Source: Prevotella sp. (GTDB lineage: Bacteria > Bacteroidota > Bacteroidia > Bacteroidales > Bacteroidaceae). From it: a stretch of DNA of 44,434 bases. The position numbers and the translations under genes were made by a program. Location: assembly GCA_016901395.1 (NCBI GenBank), contig JAEAMQ010000007.1, positions 1 through 44,434 of the forward strand, given 5' to 3'. The notes under the pieces are model-generated. The model was not told the origin of the DNA. It saw nothing but the letters and a program-made list of their open reading frames with translations, and searched no databases. Positions 31,315-41,031 of the stretch are shown here, piece after piece (the stretch's first letter is position 1; every line of letters starts with the position of its first letter).

Positions 31315-31599
31315 ATAAAGAGTATTTTATCTGTTAAACTTTAATGAGTCCGTCGATTGTATGGGGATGACAAGATGTGAAGCACGGACATTATCCTCAT
31401 ACCCATTCTTTCAAACATCTTTTGATATGTAATTGCTCGATAGGTAACATGGTTGCTTCTTATGAAAACTGTTCGGAACAGCATGTAATTGTATTTTGAA
31501 GCTTTGTGTTTGGGGACAAGGATAAAACTGTCAGCTCATTAGTTCTATGTCAATATGTTGGGATCAGTCATAGGCTGTTGACTTTAAAATTAAGTGTGG

Positions 31600-31630
31600 C
31601 AAATATACTATTCTTTGAACTATTTACAAA
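31600..31630 (-). promoter_or_regulatory. Promoter upstream of the broken lipoprotein gene
   Basis: Minus-strand TTTG (31627-31630), 19-base spacer, TATATTTG (31600-31607). It points towards the pseudogene across about 280 bases. A 47-codon frame (31341-31484, minus) lies between but has no other support. I see nothing else in 31315-31696. Confidence 0.6.
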
Positions 31631-31696
31631 GCCGGTCTGTTCTTTTTCATAACACTGTAATACATAATGAATGTATTCTTTTTTATTACAGAGAAT

Positions 31697-32356
31697 TTAT
31701 TTTCTCTGACGATATAAGTCTATCGATTTAAAACCTGCTCTGAGTATCATAATCATCTCTTGCAAATGTTTCTCTTGTGTCGCTTCAGATTTCACTGCAT
31801 ACACATAGCGTGCCCAGCCACGCTGATAACCGGGTGTAAGAGCTTTGAAAATTTTCAGCACGTCAGGGTATGACTTTATATATCTTACAAGTTCGGGAAT
31901 TCGTTCTACGTAAGCACTTACGCACTGACTTGGTTGAGTATTATGCCTGGGTTGGGTGTCATGCTTCAGTCCAATGATGGTAAATGTGTCGTCGAGGGAC
32001 ACCATTTTGTTGAATTTGATAGGGGAGTCACCTACATACCCATCGGCATTCATGTCGACAATGGTAAAGAATTCATCACGGCCGATAAACTTGTCATAGC
32101 GTTTGTTTCCCTTTTTAGGGTAAGCAAAGTAGATGACTCCATTGGGATTCAAGCGTTCTTGCTTGATGGTGTCACAAAGAATATCTTTGAATTCATTAAG
32201 AGTGTAAACAAAGTGGATGATGAGATCGTATCTTGTGGCTTGGTATTCTTGGTCATAGAGAAGTCCATCGAAAGCCTTCACACTATTGGGACAATGGATG
32301 ATGGCTTTTTTCTCAAACTTCTGTAGAGCGAGTTTCTTGTTGATGATGTCGAACAT
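31697..32356 (-). CDS. YdeI/OmpD-associated-like protein
   Basis: A 219-residue soluble protein. The C-terminal part, KALTPGYQRGWARYVYAVKS followed by about 30 residues with a basic end, matches the C-terminal motif of the YdeI/OmpD-associated family. The N-terminal part (AIIHCPNSVKAFDGLL to IIHFVYTLNEFKD) resembles the DUF3052-like domain often fused to it. No activity is known. I start at ATG 32356 (MFDIINKKLALQKF); an ATG at 32443 would add a non-family hydrophobic stretch. Base composition is more AT-rich than neighbouring housekeeping genes, so acquisition is possible. Confidence 0.75.
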   Translation of the reverse strand: MFDIINKKLALQKFEKKAIIHCPNSVKAFDGLLYDQEYQATRYDLIIHFVYTLNEFKDILCDTIKQERLNPNGVIYFAYPKKGNKRYDKFIGRDEFFTIVDMNADGYVGDSPIKFNKMVSLDDTFTIIGLKHDTQPRHNTQPSQCVSAYVERIPELVRYIKSYPDVLKIFKALTPGYQRGWARYVYAVKSEATQEKHLQEMIMILRAGFKSIDLYRQRK

Positions 32357-32494
32357 AGGCTTGGCAATAAGTGGGTGAAATGTGATCTCCTTTACTGATC
32401 CTGAATACAAAAATAAATAGTTTGTTGGATATATCAGCATCAACTTTTCTTTTTTTTCAGACCGTTACCCTCATTTATGCTATTGTATAACTTT

Positions 32495-32610
32495 CACATG
32501 GAGTATGTTTCCATTGTTTTCTTTATTTCCGTGTGAAAGACTCTCTTGCAATAATTGCAAAGGATTTTATAGATAGTTTAGTTGGTACAGATTGGCTCAC
32601 GTAGCGCTCT
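32495..32610. repeat. Degenerate remnant of the hairpin-rich repeat
   Basis: Inverted, eroded matches to the unit end of the 1-800 family (GGAGTATGTTTCCATTGTTT, TTTCCGTGTGAAAGACTCTCTTGCAATAAT style words). The remainder of 32357-32721 shows no gene. Confidence 0.5.
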
Positions 32611-32721
32611 TTCTCGTGGAGTCTAATTTTTACTATCAAGTGAGTATCTTTTTCTGCTTAACAGTGACCTGCCCTTAATAGGACTTTGCTCGTGGTTTTC
32701 CTAAACCTTTTTGCAATATAT

Positions 32722-32757
32722 GAAAAACCCCGAAGATTCTGTATGAACCTTCGGGGA
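32722..32757 (-). terminator. Terminator of the exbB-TPR operon
   Basis: Minus-strand CCCCGAAG and CTTCGGGG stem followed by TTTTTC, 52 bases past the TPR stop. Confidence 0.85.
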
Positions 32758-32809
32758 TATATAATTAATAATCTGGTGCCCCTGCCACTCAAGTGGTAGG
32801 GACTGGAGA

Positions 32810-34237
32810 TTACAGTGCGGCAACCTGTTTGGCTACTTCGTTCTCTGGATCAATGCTCAGCATCTTAGTGGCATATGATTTGGCAGTAGCCTTATCCTGC
32901 TTCACGTTGTAGTAGTAAACGATGAGGTAGAGATAAGCCTGCTTCATCATGGCTACTTCACTGTTGTTACGGTCTGCCTTGCTCTCCAACGAGGAAGCTA
33001 ATTCTTCATAATAAGGCTTGGCCAAACCCAACTTGCTGTCGGGGTCAAGGTTGGCATTGATCTGACCACGCATGTAGTTGCAGTAGTTATTAAAGTTAGG
33101 GTAAGCTGTCATCATACGAGCGTATGTCTCGTCGGCTTTCTTGAAAGCCTCTGCAGCACCGGCCTTGTCACCAGCCTGAGTCTTGCGTGAAGCAATATCT
33201 GCATAGAGAGTGCCGAGATTGTCAAGATTGTCCATTGTAGGCTCTGTACCCTCAATCGATTTCTCAAAGTAGGCAACAGCATTGTCAAAGTCGTCTTTCT
33301 TCAGATATACATCAGAGAGGTTTTTGTTGATAATAGCAATCTGCTTAGCATTGCCTTGGTTCAACTCAATAGCTTTGTTGTATGCGCCAATGGCATCATC
33401 CCAACGGCTTGCCTGCTGCAGTGCTGTACCATAATAGATATAGTCCTCGCCAATGAAGTGAGCACTGTCACTCTTGTTGAACAGCCGGTCGGCATAGTCG
33501 AGAGCCTCGTTGGTCTGCTTGAGGTCGGTATAGTTGTAGAATGCGATACGGTTCCAGCCAGAACGACGGGAATCGCGGGCGAGACCGGTCTTGCAGATCT
33601 CAATACTCTTGTCGCGCTTGCCCAACAACCATGTGGTCATGGCGTAATAAGTGATATCCTCATCCTCAAGTTTAGACTTGTCGGCAACCTTGTCGTAGTA
33701 GCTCTCTGCATTCTCATATTTCTGAGCAATGTAGTAGATGCGGCCGCAAAGGGCATCAACAGGGTAGTCGGGGCGCTGTGAGCGGAGTTCTTCGAGGTTG
33801 GCAACAGCTTCCTCGGGGCTACGGCCACGGAGAATCATAGCATATTTGTAATATCCTTCAGGGTCTTTAGGATCGAAGTATTTGGCCTGCTGGTAGTTTT
33901 CAGCAGCAGTACCAGCATCGTCTCTCATCACAGCAATATCGCCTTTGAGGAGGAATGCCTTGGCATATTTTCCATTTTTGACCAATGCATAGTTGGCAAA
34001 CTTCAGCGCGTTGGCAGTGTCTTTCTCCTGAAGGAAAGCTTTACCCAATGCAACAAGTACCTCGGGGTTCTTCTTGTTGGTTTTGTAGAGTTGCTTTACC
34101 TGATCATTATACGTAGGGCCTTTGGCTTTGATAATCTGTGTGGCCTGCTCGATGATGGTCTTGTTGTCTTGAGCCATCGTAGGTGCTACTGACGCAAATA
34201 TCAGTGAACCCATCAAAAAATATTTAATTGCTTTCAT
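32810..34237 (-). CDS. Exported tetratricopeptide-repeat protein, last gene of the TonB operon
   Basis: A 475-residue periplasmic protein: signal peptide (about 1-22, cut after TMAQ) and TPR repeats over most of its length (for example VLVALGKAFLQEKDTANALK, AKAFLLKGDIAVMRDDAGTA, IGAYNKAIELNQGNAKQIAI, and LSDVYLKKDDFDNAVAYFEK). TPR solenoids hold protein partners. It sits at the end of the exbB-exbD-exbD-tonB-PBP gene order that recurs in Bacteroidetes, so it probably works with the TonB motor; the exact role is unknown. Confidence 0.88.
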   Translation of the reverse strand: MKAIKYFLMGSLIFASVAPTMAQDNKTIIEQATQIIKAKGPTYNDQVKQLYKTNKKNPEVLVALGKAFLQEKDTANALKFANYALVKNGKYAKAFLLKGDIAVMRDDAGTAAENYQQAKYFDPKDPEGYYKYAMILRGRSPEEAVANLEELRSQRPDYPVDALCGRIYYIAQKYENAESYYDKVADKSKLEDEDITYYAMTTWLLGKRDKSIEICKTGLARDSRRSGWNRIAFYNYTDLKQTNEALDYADRLFNKSDSAHFIGEDYIYYGTALQQASRWDDAIGAYNKAIELNQGNAKQIAIINKNLSDVYLKKDDFDNAVAYFEKSIEGTEPTMDNLDNLGTLYADIASRKTQAGDKAGAAEAFKKADETYARMMTAYPNFNNYCNYMRGQINANLDPDSKLGLAKPYYEELASSLESKADRNNSEVAMMKQAYLYLIVYYYNVKQDKATAKSYATKMLSIDPENEVAKQVAAL

Positions 34238-34312
34238 AATCTCTACTTTTAATGTTTACAGCCTTTTTCTTAATTTATTGTTATGACGCAGAATAATTTG
34301 GTAATGTTTCTG

Positions 34313-35272
34313 CTATTGACTTACATTAACATCTCTTATATTTATGTTACCTAAAACGGGTAACAATCCTGCCTTCATGACAATTCGCTGCCCCTTAGGC
34401 CCCTCTATGAAGTGAGCAAATCCCCACGGTAAGCCTCGACGAGGGTCATTGAGCAAGGCATAGATGGTGCGGATGAGAGGATACTGTCCGTTGTAGATGT
34501 AATACTGATAGGGTTTTCGTGAGCTTGATGCGGTAGCCGGATGGATACGGCTGAGGCTCATTACCCGAATGTTTTTGTTGAATGTAAGATTGGTCGTATC
34601 ACGTTTGTCGTTGAGCCAGTTGTTTCCGATGATACCGATGGCCCCCGGATTTTGCTCGACATATTTGATGACCTCTTCGGTCTTGTTCACCGCAACGATA
34701 TTGGGATTGGTGATGGGACGACCTTTGAGGACAGAATCTTCAATGAAATGTACAGTGCTCGACTTGGCGTTGTCGAAGACTACTGTGATGGTGCCACCGT
34801 TGGAGCCTTTAAAAATGTCTCCCCATTTGGTGGACTTTCCGGTCATGATATTCTCGACGTCCTTGGTTGACAGCAAAGTGTCTTTATTGTTCTTGTGAAC
34901 AATGAATGCCAGTGCATCATAAGCCAGTTTGATGGCAACGGGGCTGAAATTCTGGTTTTGCAGGCTTTTCAGTTCAGCAGGCTTGAAATCGCGTGCTGTG
35001 AAAGCCAGCCATGCTTTGCCGCTAAGCAGCTTGTTAATGGCATCAGACTCGTTGGTATAGATGGGGGTGACTTTAGCCTCGATATAATCTCTCTGGAAGA
35101 TATCGCGCTCTTCTTCAATAATGGGACTAAAACTTTCATCAGAGACGAAACTAATCGCCCCTGATGAATATGTGTCTGTTCTGCCGTCTTTGCTCTTCTT
35201 GTTGTTGCAAGAAGAGCAAAGACATGCAGTCAGTGTTAATCCTACGATAATGTAAGATGTTGTTTTTCTCAT
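34313..35272 (-). CDS. Phosphate-binding-protein-like (PstS family) lipoprotein in the TonB operon
   Basis: A 319-residue lipoprotein (signal peptide with LCSSC, Cys22). It has the periplasmic binding fold of PstS-type proteins: GAISFVSDESFSPIIEEERD at the start, INKLLSGKAWLAFTARDFKP, LAYDALAFIVHKNN, NAKSSTVHFIEDSVL and NPGAIGIIGNNWLND. No pst permease genes are adjacent; the neighbours are tonB (10 bases upstream) and a TPR gene. A ligand-sensing or scaffold role with the TonB complex is more likely than classical phosphate import, by context only. ATG 35272 is chosen because it opens a normal lipoprotein signal. Confidence 0.85.
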   Translation of the reverse strand: MRKTTSYIIVGLTLTACLCSSCNNKKSKDGRTDTYSSGAISFVSDESFSPIIEEERDIFQRDYIEAKVTPIYTNESDAINKLLSGKAWLAFTARDFKPAELKSLQNQNFSPVAIKLAYDALAFIVHKNNKDTLLSTKDVENIMTGKSTKWGDIFKGSNGGTITVVFDNAKSSTVHFIEDSVLKGRPITNPNIVAVNKTEEVIKYVEQNPGAIGIIGNNWLNDKRDTTNLTFNKNIRVMSLSRIHPATASSSRKPYQYYIYNGQYPLIRTIYALLNDPRRGLPWGFAHFIEGPKGQRIVMKAGLLPVLGNINIRDVNVSQ

Positions 35273-35282
35273 AAAAATCTGG

Positions 35283-36128
35283 TTACTGCAATCTGAATGA
35301 TACAGGAACATTATACTTCACACGTACGGCCGAACCGTTCTGCTTACCTGGAATCCAGTTGGGCATGGCCTTTACCACGCGGGTAGCCTCACGGTCAAGA
35401 GAGGGGTCTACCGAGCGAACGACTCTCACGTCGGTGATAGAACCGTCGCGCTCAACTACGAATGAAACTACAACACGACCCTGAACGCCGTTCTCCTGAG
35501 CAACAACTGGATATTTGATGTTGTTGGAGAGATACTGCATCAAAGCACTGTTACCACCGGGGAACGAAGGCATCTGTTCTACAACGTCGAATACCTTGTT
35601 TTCCACTTCAGGTTTGTCAGGCTTCACAGGCTCGTCGGCTACACGCTGAGTTACCTTCAGCACTTCACCGTTCTCACTGTTACCTTTCACGTCCAAAGCA
35701 CCAATAGCAGTGGTGGTCTGCATCAGCTCCTGCTGAGTCTTCATTTCATCTTCAGGCTTTACCTGGTTATCTTTCTTGATGACCGGAGCCGTGAACTTGA
35801 TAGAAGACTTTACTTCCTTCACTACTTCTTGCTTCTTCTCGGGTATCTGAATCTGCTTACGCTCAACCTTAGCCTGTTTCTTTGGCTGATTAAGGGCCGA
35901 CAGCTCTGTTACCTGCTCGTTCTTCTGATGCGCTGCCTGATACTGGTCGTAAGCAGACTTTGCAACATAAACTCCGATGAATAGTGCAGCAAAAAGAGCA
36001 ATAACCACGATGGAGTAGATATTTCTCTTGGGAGTATTTCTACGAAGCTTGTAGGCTCCGTATTCCTTGTTTCTACCCTCAAAGATTAGATCGACCCAAC
36101 CGTTGGTTGTTAAATCAATACTTGCCAT
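35283..36128 (-). CDS. tonB: TonB energy-transducing protein
   Basis: A 281-residue inner-membrane protein spanning the periplasm. A cytosolic N-terminal segment typical of the Bacteroidetes form (LIFEGRNKEYGAYKLRRNTP) precedes one membrane helix (about 37-55), a long Lys/Pro/Glu-rich spacer, and a TonB C-terminal domain (about 195-281: GRVVVSFVVERDGSITDVRV, then AMPNWIPGKQNG and VKYNVPVSFRL). It passes proton-motive energy from ExbB-ExbD to outer-membrane receptors, such as SusC-type proteins. Second-last but two in the operon. Confidence 0.96.
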   Translation of the reverse strand: MASIDLTTNGWVDLIFEGRNKEYGAYKLRRNTPKRNIYSIVVIALFAALFIGVYVAKSAYDQYQAAHQKNEQVTELSALNQPKKQAKVERKQIQIPEKKQEVVKEVKSSIKFTAPVIKKDNQVKPEDEMKTQQELMQTTTAIGALDVKGNSENGEVLKVTQRVADEPVKPDKPEVENKVFDVVEQMPSFPGGNSALMQYLSNNIKYPVVAQENGVQGRVVVSFVVERDGSITDVRVVRSVDPSLDREATRVVKAMPNWIPGKQNGSAVRVKYNVPVSFRLQ

Positions 36129-36160
36129 TTCTTAACTTTTTTATTCGTTTAGACATGTGC

Positions 36161-36826
36161 TTACATCTTGACATTGTTCTTCTTCAGAAGTTCAATGTCT
36201 TGAGGGTTAAGCTTATCAATTACATACTTACCAATACTGCAAATCTGCATTTCATCGAGAGCATCGACCAGATTCTTGTAATTGGCATTGTCTGTGGCCT
36301 TGATAATTACGGTCATGGTCTGGATTTTCTTTCCGTCAACAACTCCGCTCTTGATCTCGGCTAATCTCTTGTTGTAGATGGAATCCGGCATTTTCTTTGC
36401 AGGATCCTCTCTTAACTTGTCGAGTGCAGCTTTTGCCTTCATAACATCCTGAACAGGGTAGGTGCCGTCCTCGGTTACGTGATTGTAAAGGATTGAACGG
36501 ATACCTTTGGTGCCCCATGTTGTCTTCTTCAGACAGTCAGGCTGCTCTGGTTTGATGAGTCCTGCCACATAATAAATCTGGTCGTCGGCAGTGCAGTAAA
36601 TCGTAATAGTATACGACTCCTTGGTCACGGTCTTGTCCTGATCCTGCAGGTTTTTATCATTACTCGGTACAGTAAGCTCCATAGTCTGTGGCTTGGCCAG
36701 AGAGGTACAGAGCATGAAGAAGGTGATCAGAAGCATCATCATGTCCACCATAGGCGTGAAGTCCACACGGACATTCATCTTCTTCTGCTTTCCGCCGCCT
36801 TTTCCTTGTGTTACTAATTCTGCCAT
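36161..36826 (-). CDS. exbD: ExbD-family protein (second copy)
   Basis: A 221-residue inner-membrane protein with one membrane helix (VDMMMLLITFFMLCTSL, about 27-43) holding the conserved proton-path Asp28 in FTPMVDMM, and a periplasmic domain (LVDALDEMQICSIGKYVID). Longer than E. coli ExbD owing to an inserted periplasmic stretch. It lies two bases after the other exbD, which is usual in this phylum. Confidence 0.94.
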   Translation of the reverse strand: MAELVTQGKGGGKQKKMNVRVDFTPMVDMMMLLITFFMLCTSLAKPQTMELTVPSNDKNLQDQDKTVTKESYTITIYCTADDQIYYVAGLIKPEQPDCLKKTTWGTKGIRSILYNHVTEDGTYPVQDVMKAKAALDKLREDPAKKMPDSIYNKRLAEIKSGVVDGKKIQTMTVIIKATDNANYKNLVDALDEMQICSIGKYVIDKLNPQDIELLKKNNVKM

Positions 36827-36828
36827 GA

Positions 36829-37455
36829 TTAATCCTCCGTCTTTTTGTATTGAGTAATCAGATAGTAACGGTTCTCATTCATGTCCTGAAGTTCGCTCAT
36901 GATTTTCTTAACCGTCTTGTATGGAGTTTTCTCGTCGGCCTTGATAGCAATCTTGGCATCAGGATTGGCTGCATGTGCGGCCTTTACCCAGAGCTGGAAC
37001 TCACTCATGGCTGCGTCACCGGTCTTGCCGGGAACGGAGTCGGTGGGAATACCATACTTCTTGATTGCCTCAGGCATCTTGGTCTTGGCCAAGCTGAGAT
37101 AGCTCTGAAGATCGTTCATAGGCACACCCCACATAGGGTCGTCGACGAACTTCTTCTGCTGATCTCCACTGAGGGAGATACCAAACTGTCCTGTCACATC
37201 TGCCAGTACAGCCTGTACGTCTGTGGTCTTGTCCATGTTCATGAATATCTTGCCGTCGTTGCTGACAAGGATATTGAGAACATTATTCTCCGGAACCTTG
37301 ATCTCTGATACCGAGCCTGGCGTGTTTACCTTTACTGGCTCCTGCTTCACGAACGTTGATGTCAACATGAAGAAGGTCAGCAAAAGCACCATCACGTCTG
37401 ACATAGGAGTCATGTCGATCCAGACGTCACTTTTCTTAATTTTTACTTTACCCAT
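36829..37455 (-). CDS. exbD: ExbD-family protein (first copy)
   Basis: A 208-residue paralogue of the neighbouring ExbD, with Asp20 in MTPMSDVMVLLLTFFML and a periplasmic end (ELQDMNENRYYLITQYKK). The two copies differ clearly outside the helix, suggesting a hetero-pair in the ExbB pentamer. Thirty bases downstream of exbB. Confidence 0.94.
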   Translation of the reverse strand: MGKVKIKKSDVWIDMTPMSDVMVLLLTFFMLTSTFVKQEPVKVNTPGSVSEIKVPENNVLNILVSNDGKIFMNMDKTTDVQAVLADVTGQFGISLSGDQQKKFVDDPMWGVPMNDLQSYLSLAKTKMPEAIKKYGIPTDSVPGKTGDAAMSEFQLWVKAAHAANPDAKIAIKADEKTPYKTVKKIMSELQDMNENRYYLITQYKKTED

Positions 37456-37485
37456 AGCGATAAAATTTTAAAGGGTTAGCAAAAA

Positions 37486-38331
37486 TTAAGCCTCGTCTGT
37501 GTGGTTTGCTTCGTATGTCTGAGCAATTGAGTAACCTACCTCGTCGAGTGCGTATGTCAACTTGTCAATCTTGTTGGTGAAGAAGTTATAAGAAATAACT
37601 GCGAACCAAGAAGTAAGAATACCGAAAGCAGTGTTGATCAAGGCCTCAGAAATACCAGTTGAAAGGGCGAGAGAGTCACCACCACCACCGGCAGCCAGAG
37701 CCTGGAATGAACGAATCATACCCGTTACAGTACCAAGAAGACCGGTAAGAGTACCCAGAGTAACGATAGTAGCGATGATGGGGAGGTTCATCTGCAGGGT
37801 AGGCATCTCAAGCTGAGTAGCCTCCTCGTGAGCCTGCTGGATCTTTGCCACCTTCTGGCTCTTCTTCAAAGCAGCGTTAGCACCGCTCTCCATATCCTTG
37901 TAAGCGTTGAGAGAAGCCAACACTACGTTTGCTACAGAACCCTGCATCTTGTTGCACAGATTTTCTGCTGTTGCGAAATCATTAGCCTTCAGAGAAGCCT
38001 TGATATTGGCAACAAACTTGGTGAGGTTGCTCTTACCAAAAGCGGTCTTCAAAGCCAACCAACGCTCTACAGAAAGGCAGAGTACGGTGAGCAACAATGT
38101 GTGGATGATAGGCACAACGACACCACCCTTGTAGATAGTACCCAAGATGTTTGCAGGTGCGTTTTCAGTGCTGCCACCCTGGAAGTTAGTGGAGTTGCCG
38201 AGAACGAGATTGTAGATACAGATAGCTGCAATGAAACATACAACGATGATCCAGAATGCACCTCTAATTCCAGTGAAGCCCTGAGACTTCTTTACAGCCT
38301 TAGGAGCTGCGGCTTTTTGTGTAGTTGCCAT
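37486..38331 (-). CDS. exbB: ExbB/TolQ/MotA proton-channel protein
   Basis: A 281-residue inner-membrane protein with an N-terminal helix (FWIIVVCFIAAICIYNLVLG), a second near 70-95 (IIHTLLLTVLCLSVERWLAL), and the two channel helices (MNLPIIATIVTLGTLTGLLG and the ALINTAFGILTSWFAVISYN segment). It forms the motor with ExbD and drives TonB. It heads the operon, about 125 bases from the promoter at 38457-38485. Confidence 0.96.
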   Translation of the reverse strand: MATTQKAAAPKAVKKSQGFTGIRGAFWIIVVCFIAAICIYNLVLGNSTNFQGGSTENAPANILGTIYKGGVVVPIIHTLLLTVLCLSVERWLALKTAFGKSNLTKFVANIKASLKANDFATAENLCNKMQGSVANVVLASLNAYKDMESGANAALKKSQKVAKIQQAHEEATQLEMPTLQMNLPIIATIVTLGTLTGLLGTVTGMIRSFQALAAGGGGDSLALSTGISEALINTAFGILTSWFAVISYNFFTNKIDKLTYALDEVGYSIAQTYEANHTDEA

Positions 38332-38456
38332 AATTTTAAAAATTTAATTTTTAGTTATTAATAAATTATTTTTTTTGTTTTTAATAATTTCGTAGTTGTC
38401 GTGCTCAAAGCATCTAATCCCCTATTTAAGGGCCTATTCATTGGAACAAACGTTCG

Positions 38457-38485
38457 CAAAGATAACAACTTTTGGTTTATTGCAA
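38457..38485 (-). promoter_or_regulatory. Promoter of the exbB-exbD-exbD-tonB-PBP-TPR operon
   Basis: Minus-strand TTG (38483-38485), 18-base spacer, TATCTTTG (38457-38464). Leader about 125 bases and AT-rich. Confidence 0.6.
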
Positions 38486-38512
38486 GTGTGTTTGCTGTAT
38501 TTTAACAATTTT

Positions 38513-39706
38513 TTATTTCAATAGAGCAGTCACTTCTTTTATACGGCGTAAAGCCTCACGAATATTGTCATCGCTTGTAGCATAGCTCATTCTAAAGCAG
38601 TCTGGGTCTCCGAAGGCATCGCCGGCGACAGTTGCAACATGGCCTACTTCAAGCAGATACATGGCAAAGTCGGTGGAGTTGTTGACTTTGAAGTCGCCGT
38701 TGCTCTTGCCAAAGAAACTGGAACATTTGGGGAAGAGGTAGAATGCACCCTGTGGTACATTGACTTCGAGACCAGGAACACCTTTGGCAAGTTCCACGAT
38801 GAGGTCGCGACGACGTTCAAAGGCTTGTTTCATTTCCACCACACAAGCTTGGTCGCTCTCGTAGGCTGCCAATGCTGCTAACTGGCTCACATCGCTTGTA
38901 CCGCTGGTGTACTGTCCTTGAAGTTTGTTGATACCTTTCACAATCCATTCGGGTGCGGCAACCCAACCCAGACGCCAGCCGGTCATGGCATAAGCCTTGC
39001 TCACACCATTACAGATGATGGTGCGCTCTTTCATGCCGGAATAGGCGGCGATACTGCCGTTCTTGCCGATATAGTTGATGTGCTCGTAGATTTCGTCGGA
39101 GAGAACGAATATGTTCTCATGACTGAGAATGACTTTGGCCAGACCGTCGAGTTCTTCCTGAGAATAAACGCTGCCGGTCGGATTGCTCGGGGAACAAAGA
39201 ATTACCATCTTGGTCTTGGGGGTGATGGCGGCCTCCAACTGCTCGGGAGTGATTTTGAAGTCTTGCTCAAATCCAGCACGGATGACCACCGGCTCACCAC
39301 CGGCCAGCTTCACCATCTGGGGATAGCTTACCCAATATGGGGCGGGAATAATTACTTCATCACCATTGTTGACCAAAGCCAGCACGGTGTTGCAGACACC
39401 CTGCTTGCCACCCGTTCCTACAATAATCTCTTTGGATGTATAGTCAAGACCATTTTCTTTTTTCAGTTTGGCTACAATTGCATCTCTCAGTGAAGGATAA
39501 CCGGGTACTGGCGAATATTTGGAATAGTTGTCGTCAATAGCTTTTTTACCTGCTTCTTTAATGTGGTCAGGTGTGTTGAAGTCAGGTTCGCCAACACTCA
39601 TGTTGATAACGTCGATACCTTGTGCCTTCATCTCGCTGCTCTTCTGCGACATCGCCAATGTGGCTGAAGGTGCCAGGCGATTAAGACGATCTGATAATTG
39701 TGCCAT
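38513..39706 (-). CDS. Pyridoxal-phosphate aminotransferase, aspartate-type (class I)
   Basis: A 397-residue cytosolic enzyme of the type I-beta aspartate aminotransferase group. The PLP lysine is Lys237 in CNGVSKAYAMTGWRLGW; other landmarks are MSVGEPDFNTPDHI, SPVPGYPSLRDAI, CSPSNPTGSVYS and VLSDEIYEHINY. It most likely interconverts aspartate and oxaloacetate; related members also act on aromatic or prephenate substrates, so specificity is not fixed by sequence. TAATTTTG at 39739-39746 marks a promoter. Confidence 0.93.
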   Translation of the reverse strand: MAQLSDRLNRLAPSATLAMSQKSSEMKAQGIDVINMSVGEPDFNTPDHIKEAGKKAIDDNYSKYSPVPGYPSLRDAIVAKLKKENGLDYTSKEIIVGTGGKQGVCNTVLALVNNGDEVIIPAPYWVSYPQMVKLAGGEPVVIRAGFEQDFKITPEQLEAAITPKTKMVILCSPSNPTGSVYSQEELDGLAKVILSHENIFVLSDEIYEHINYIGKNGSIAAYSGMKERTIICNGVSKAYAMTGWRLGWVAAPEWIVKGINKLQGQYTSGTSDVSQLAALAAYESDQACVVEMKQAFERRRDLIVELAKGVPGLEVNVPQGAFYLFPKCSSFFGKSNGDFKVNNSTDFAMYLLEVGHVATVAGDAFGDPDCFRMSYATSDDNIREALRRIKEVTALLK

Positions 39707-39738
39707 AATGTGTTATTTTTATAAAAAGAATTGTTCTG

Positions 39739-39746
39739 CAAAATTA
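39739..39746 (-). promoter_or_regulatory. -7 element of the aminotransferase promoter
   Basis: TAATTTTG on the minus strand; -33 region weak. Confidence 0.5.
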
Positions 39747-39819
39747 ATCATTTTAATCTTTAAAACGAAAAAAGGCTACCATTATTTTGCTTTTTGGAAC
39801 AATAATGTAACAAATGAAT

Positions 39820-41031
39820 TTACTTGAGGTGTAAGTTGTGCCCCATCCTGTCACGTTTTGTTCTGAGATACTTCACGTCGTATTTGGTTGGAGTGATTTC
39901 AATGGGTATATTCTCCACGATTTCAAGTCCGTAAGCCTCCAGACCGACGCGTTTGGTGGGGTTGTTGGTCATGAGACGCATTTTGTGAATGCCAAGATGA
40001 CGAAGCATCTGTGCACCACAACCGTAGTCACGCTCATCGGGCTTGAAACCAAGATGCACATTGGCATCAACGGTATCCATTCCCTGCTCTTGGAGTTTGT
40101 AAGCGGCAATTTTGTTCATCAGGCCAATACCACGACCTTCCTGCTGCATATAAATCACCACACCCTTGCCTTCTTTTTCAATCATCTGCATGGACTTGTG
40201 GAGCTGCTCGCCACAGTCGCACCGTTGACTGCCAAGGATATCACCCGTGGCGCAAGAGGAATGCACGCGTACAAGCACTGGCTCGTCTTCCTTCCATTCT
40301 CCTTTGATAATGGCAATGTGTTCCAGTCCGTTACTGGTTTGGCGGAAGGGGATGAGATGGAAGTGCCCATATATGGTCGGCATATCGACTTCATCGCCTA
40401 CAACAATACTTGTCTCTCGTTTGAGGCGATAGGCAATGAGGTCCTTGATGGATATGATTTTCATATCCCATTCCTTAGCTTTCTCCTGCAGTTCGGGCAT
40501 GCGGGCCATCGTTCCGTCATCGTTCATGATTTCCATCAGTGCACCGGCGGGGTAGAGGCCTGCCAGTTTGCAAAGATCCACGGCAGCCTCAGTGTGTCCG
40601 GAACGTCGAAGTACGCCATTTTCTTGGGCATACAATGGGTTGATGTGACCTGGGCGCCCGAAGGTCTCAGGTGTGGAATTAGGATCAGCAAGAGCTTTGA
40701 TGGTTTCTGCGCGGTCGTGAGAGGAGACACCGGTGGTGCAACCTTCCAATTTGTCGACGGTGACGGTGAAGGGGGTGCCGAGCACAGAGGTGTTGTCTTC
40801 CACTTGATGTGGAAGAGCAAGTTCGTCGGCACGTGAGATGGTTATCGGGGCACAGAGCACCCCACGTGCGTTTTTCAACATGAAATTAACCTTCTCGGGT
40901 GTTATCTTTTCTGCTGCAATGATCAGGTCGCCTTCGTTCTCGCGATCTTCATCGTCTACAACAATCACAAATTTACCTTCCTTGAAATCTTGTAAAGCAT
41001 CTTCGATGCTGCTCAATTTGAAGTCTGCCAT
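39820..41031 (-). CDS. ribBA: Bifunctional 3,4-dihydroxy-2-butanone 4-phosphate synthase / GTP cyclohydrolase II
   Basis: A 403-residue cytosolic enzyme supplying both precursors of riboflavin. The N-terminal RibB domain (about 1-205) shows [18 protein letters not shown] and [17 protein letters not shown]; the C-terminal RibA domain shows the zinc site [34 protein letters not shown] and a [11 protein letters not shown] segment. Both domains look active. No FMN riboswitch is recognisable in the 118-base gap upstream. It may be co-transcribed from the LptF-type gene. Confidence 0.97.
   Translation of the reverse strand: MADFKLSSIEDALQDFKEGKFVIVVDDEDRENEGDLIIAAEKITPEKVNFMLKNARGVLCAPITISRADELALPHQVEDNTSVLGTPFTVTVDKLEGCTTGVSSHDRAETIKALADPNSTPETFGRPGHINPLYAQENGVLRRSGHTEAAVDLCKLAGLYPAGALMEIMNDDGTMARMPELQEKAKEWDMKIISIKDLIAYRLKRETSIVVGDEVDMPTIYGHFHLIPFRQTSNGLEHIAIIKGEWKEDEPVLVRVHSSCATGDILGSQRCDCGEQLHKSMQMIEKEGKGVVIYMQQEGRGIGLMNKIAAYKLQEQGMDTVDANVHLGFKPDERDYGCGAQMLRHLGIHKMRLMTNNPTKRVGLEAYGLEIVENIPIEITPTKYDVKYLRTKRDRMGHNLHLK

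Noticed and set aside
31341..31484. A 47-codon minus-strand frame (MLFRTVFIRSNHV...) between a promoter and the broken lipoprotein gene
   Set aside because: Only an open frame; no homology recognised, no own signals. Could be a leader peptide but unsupported.
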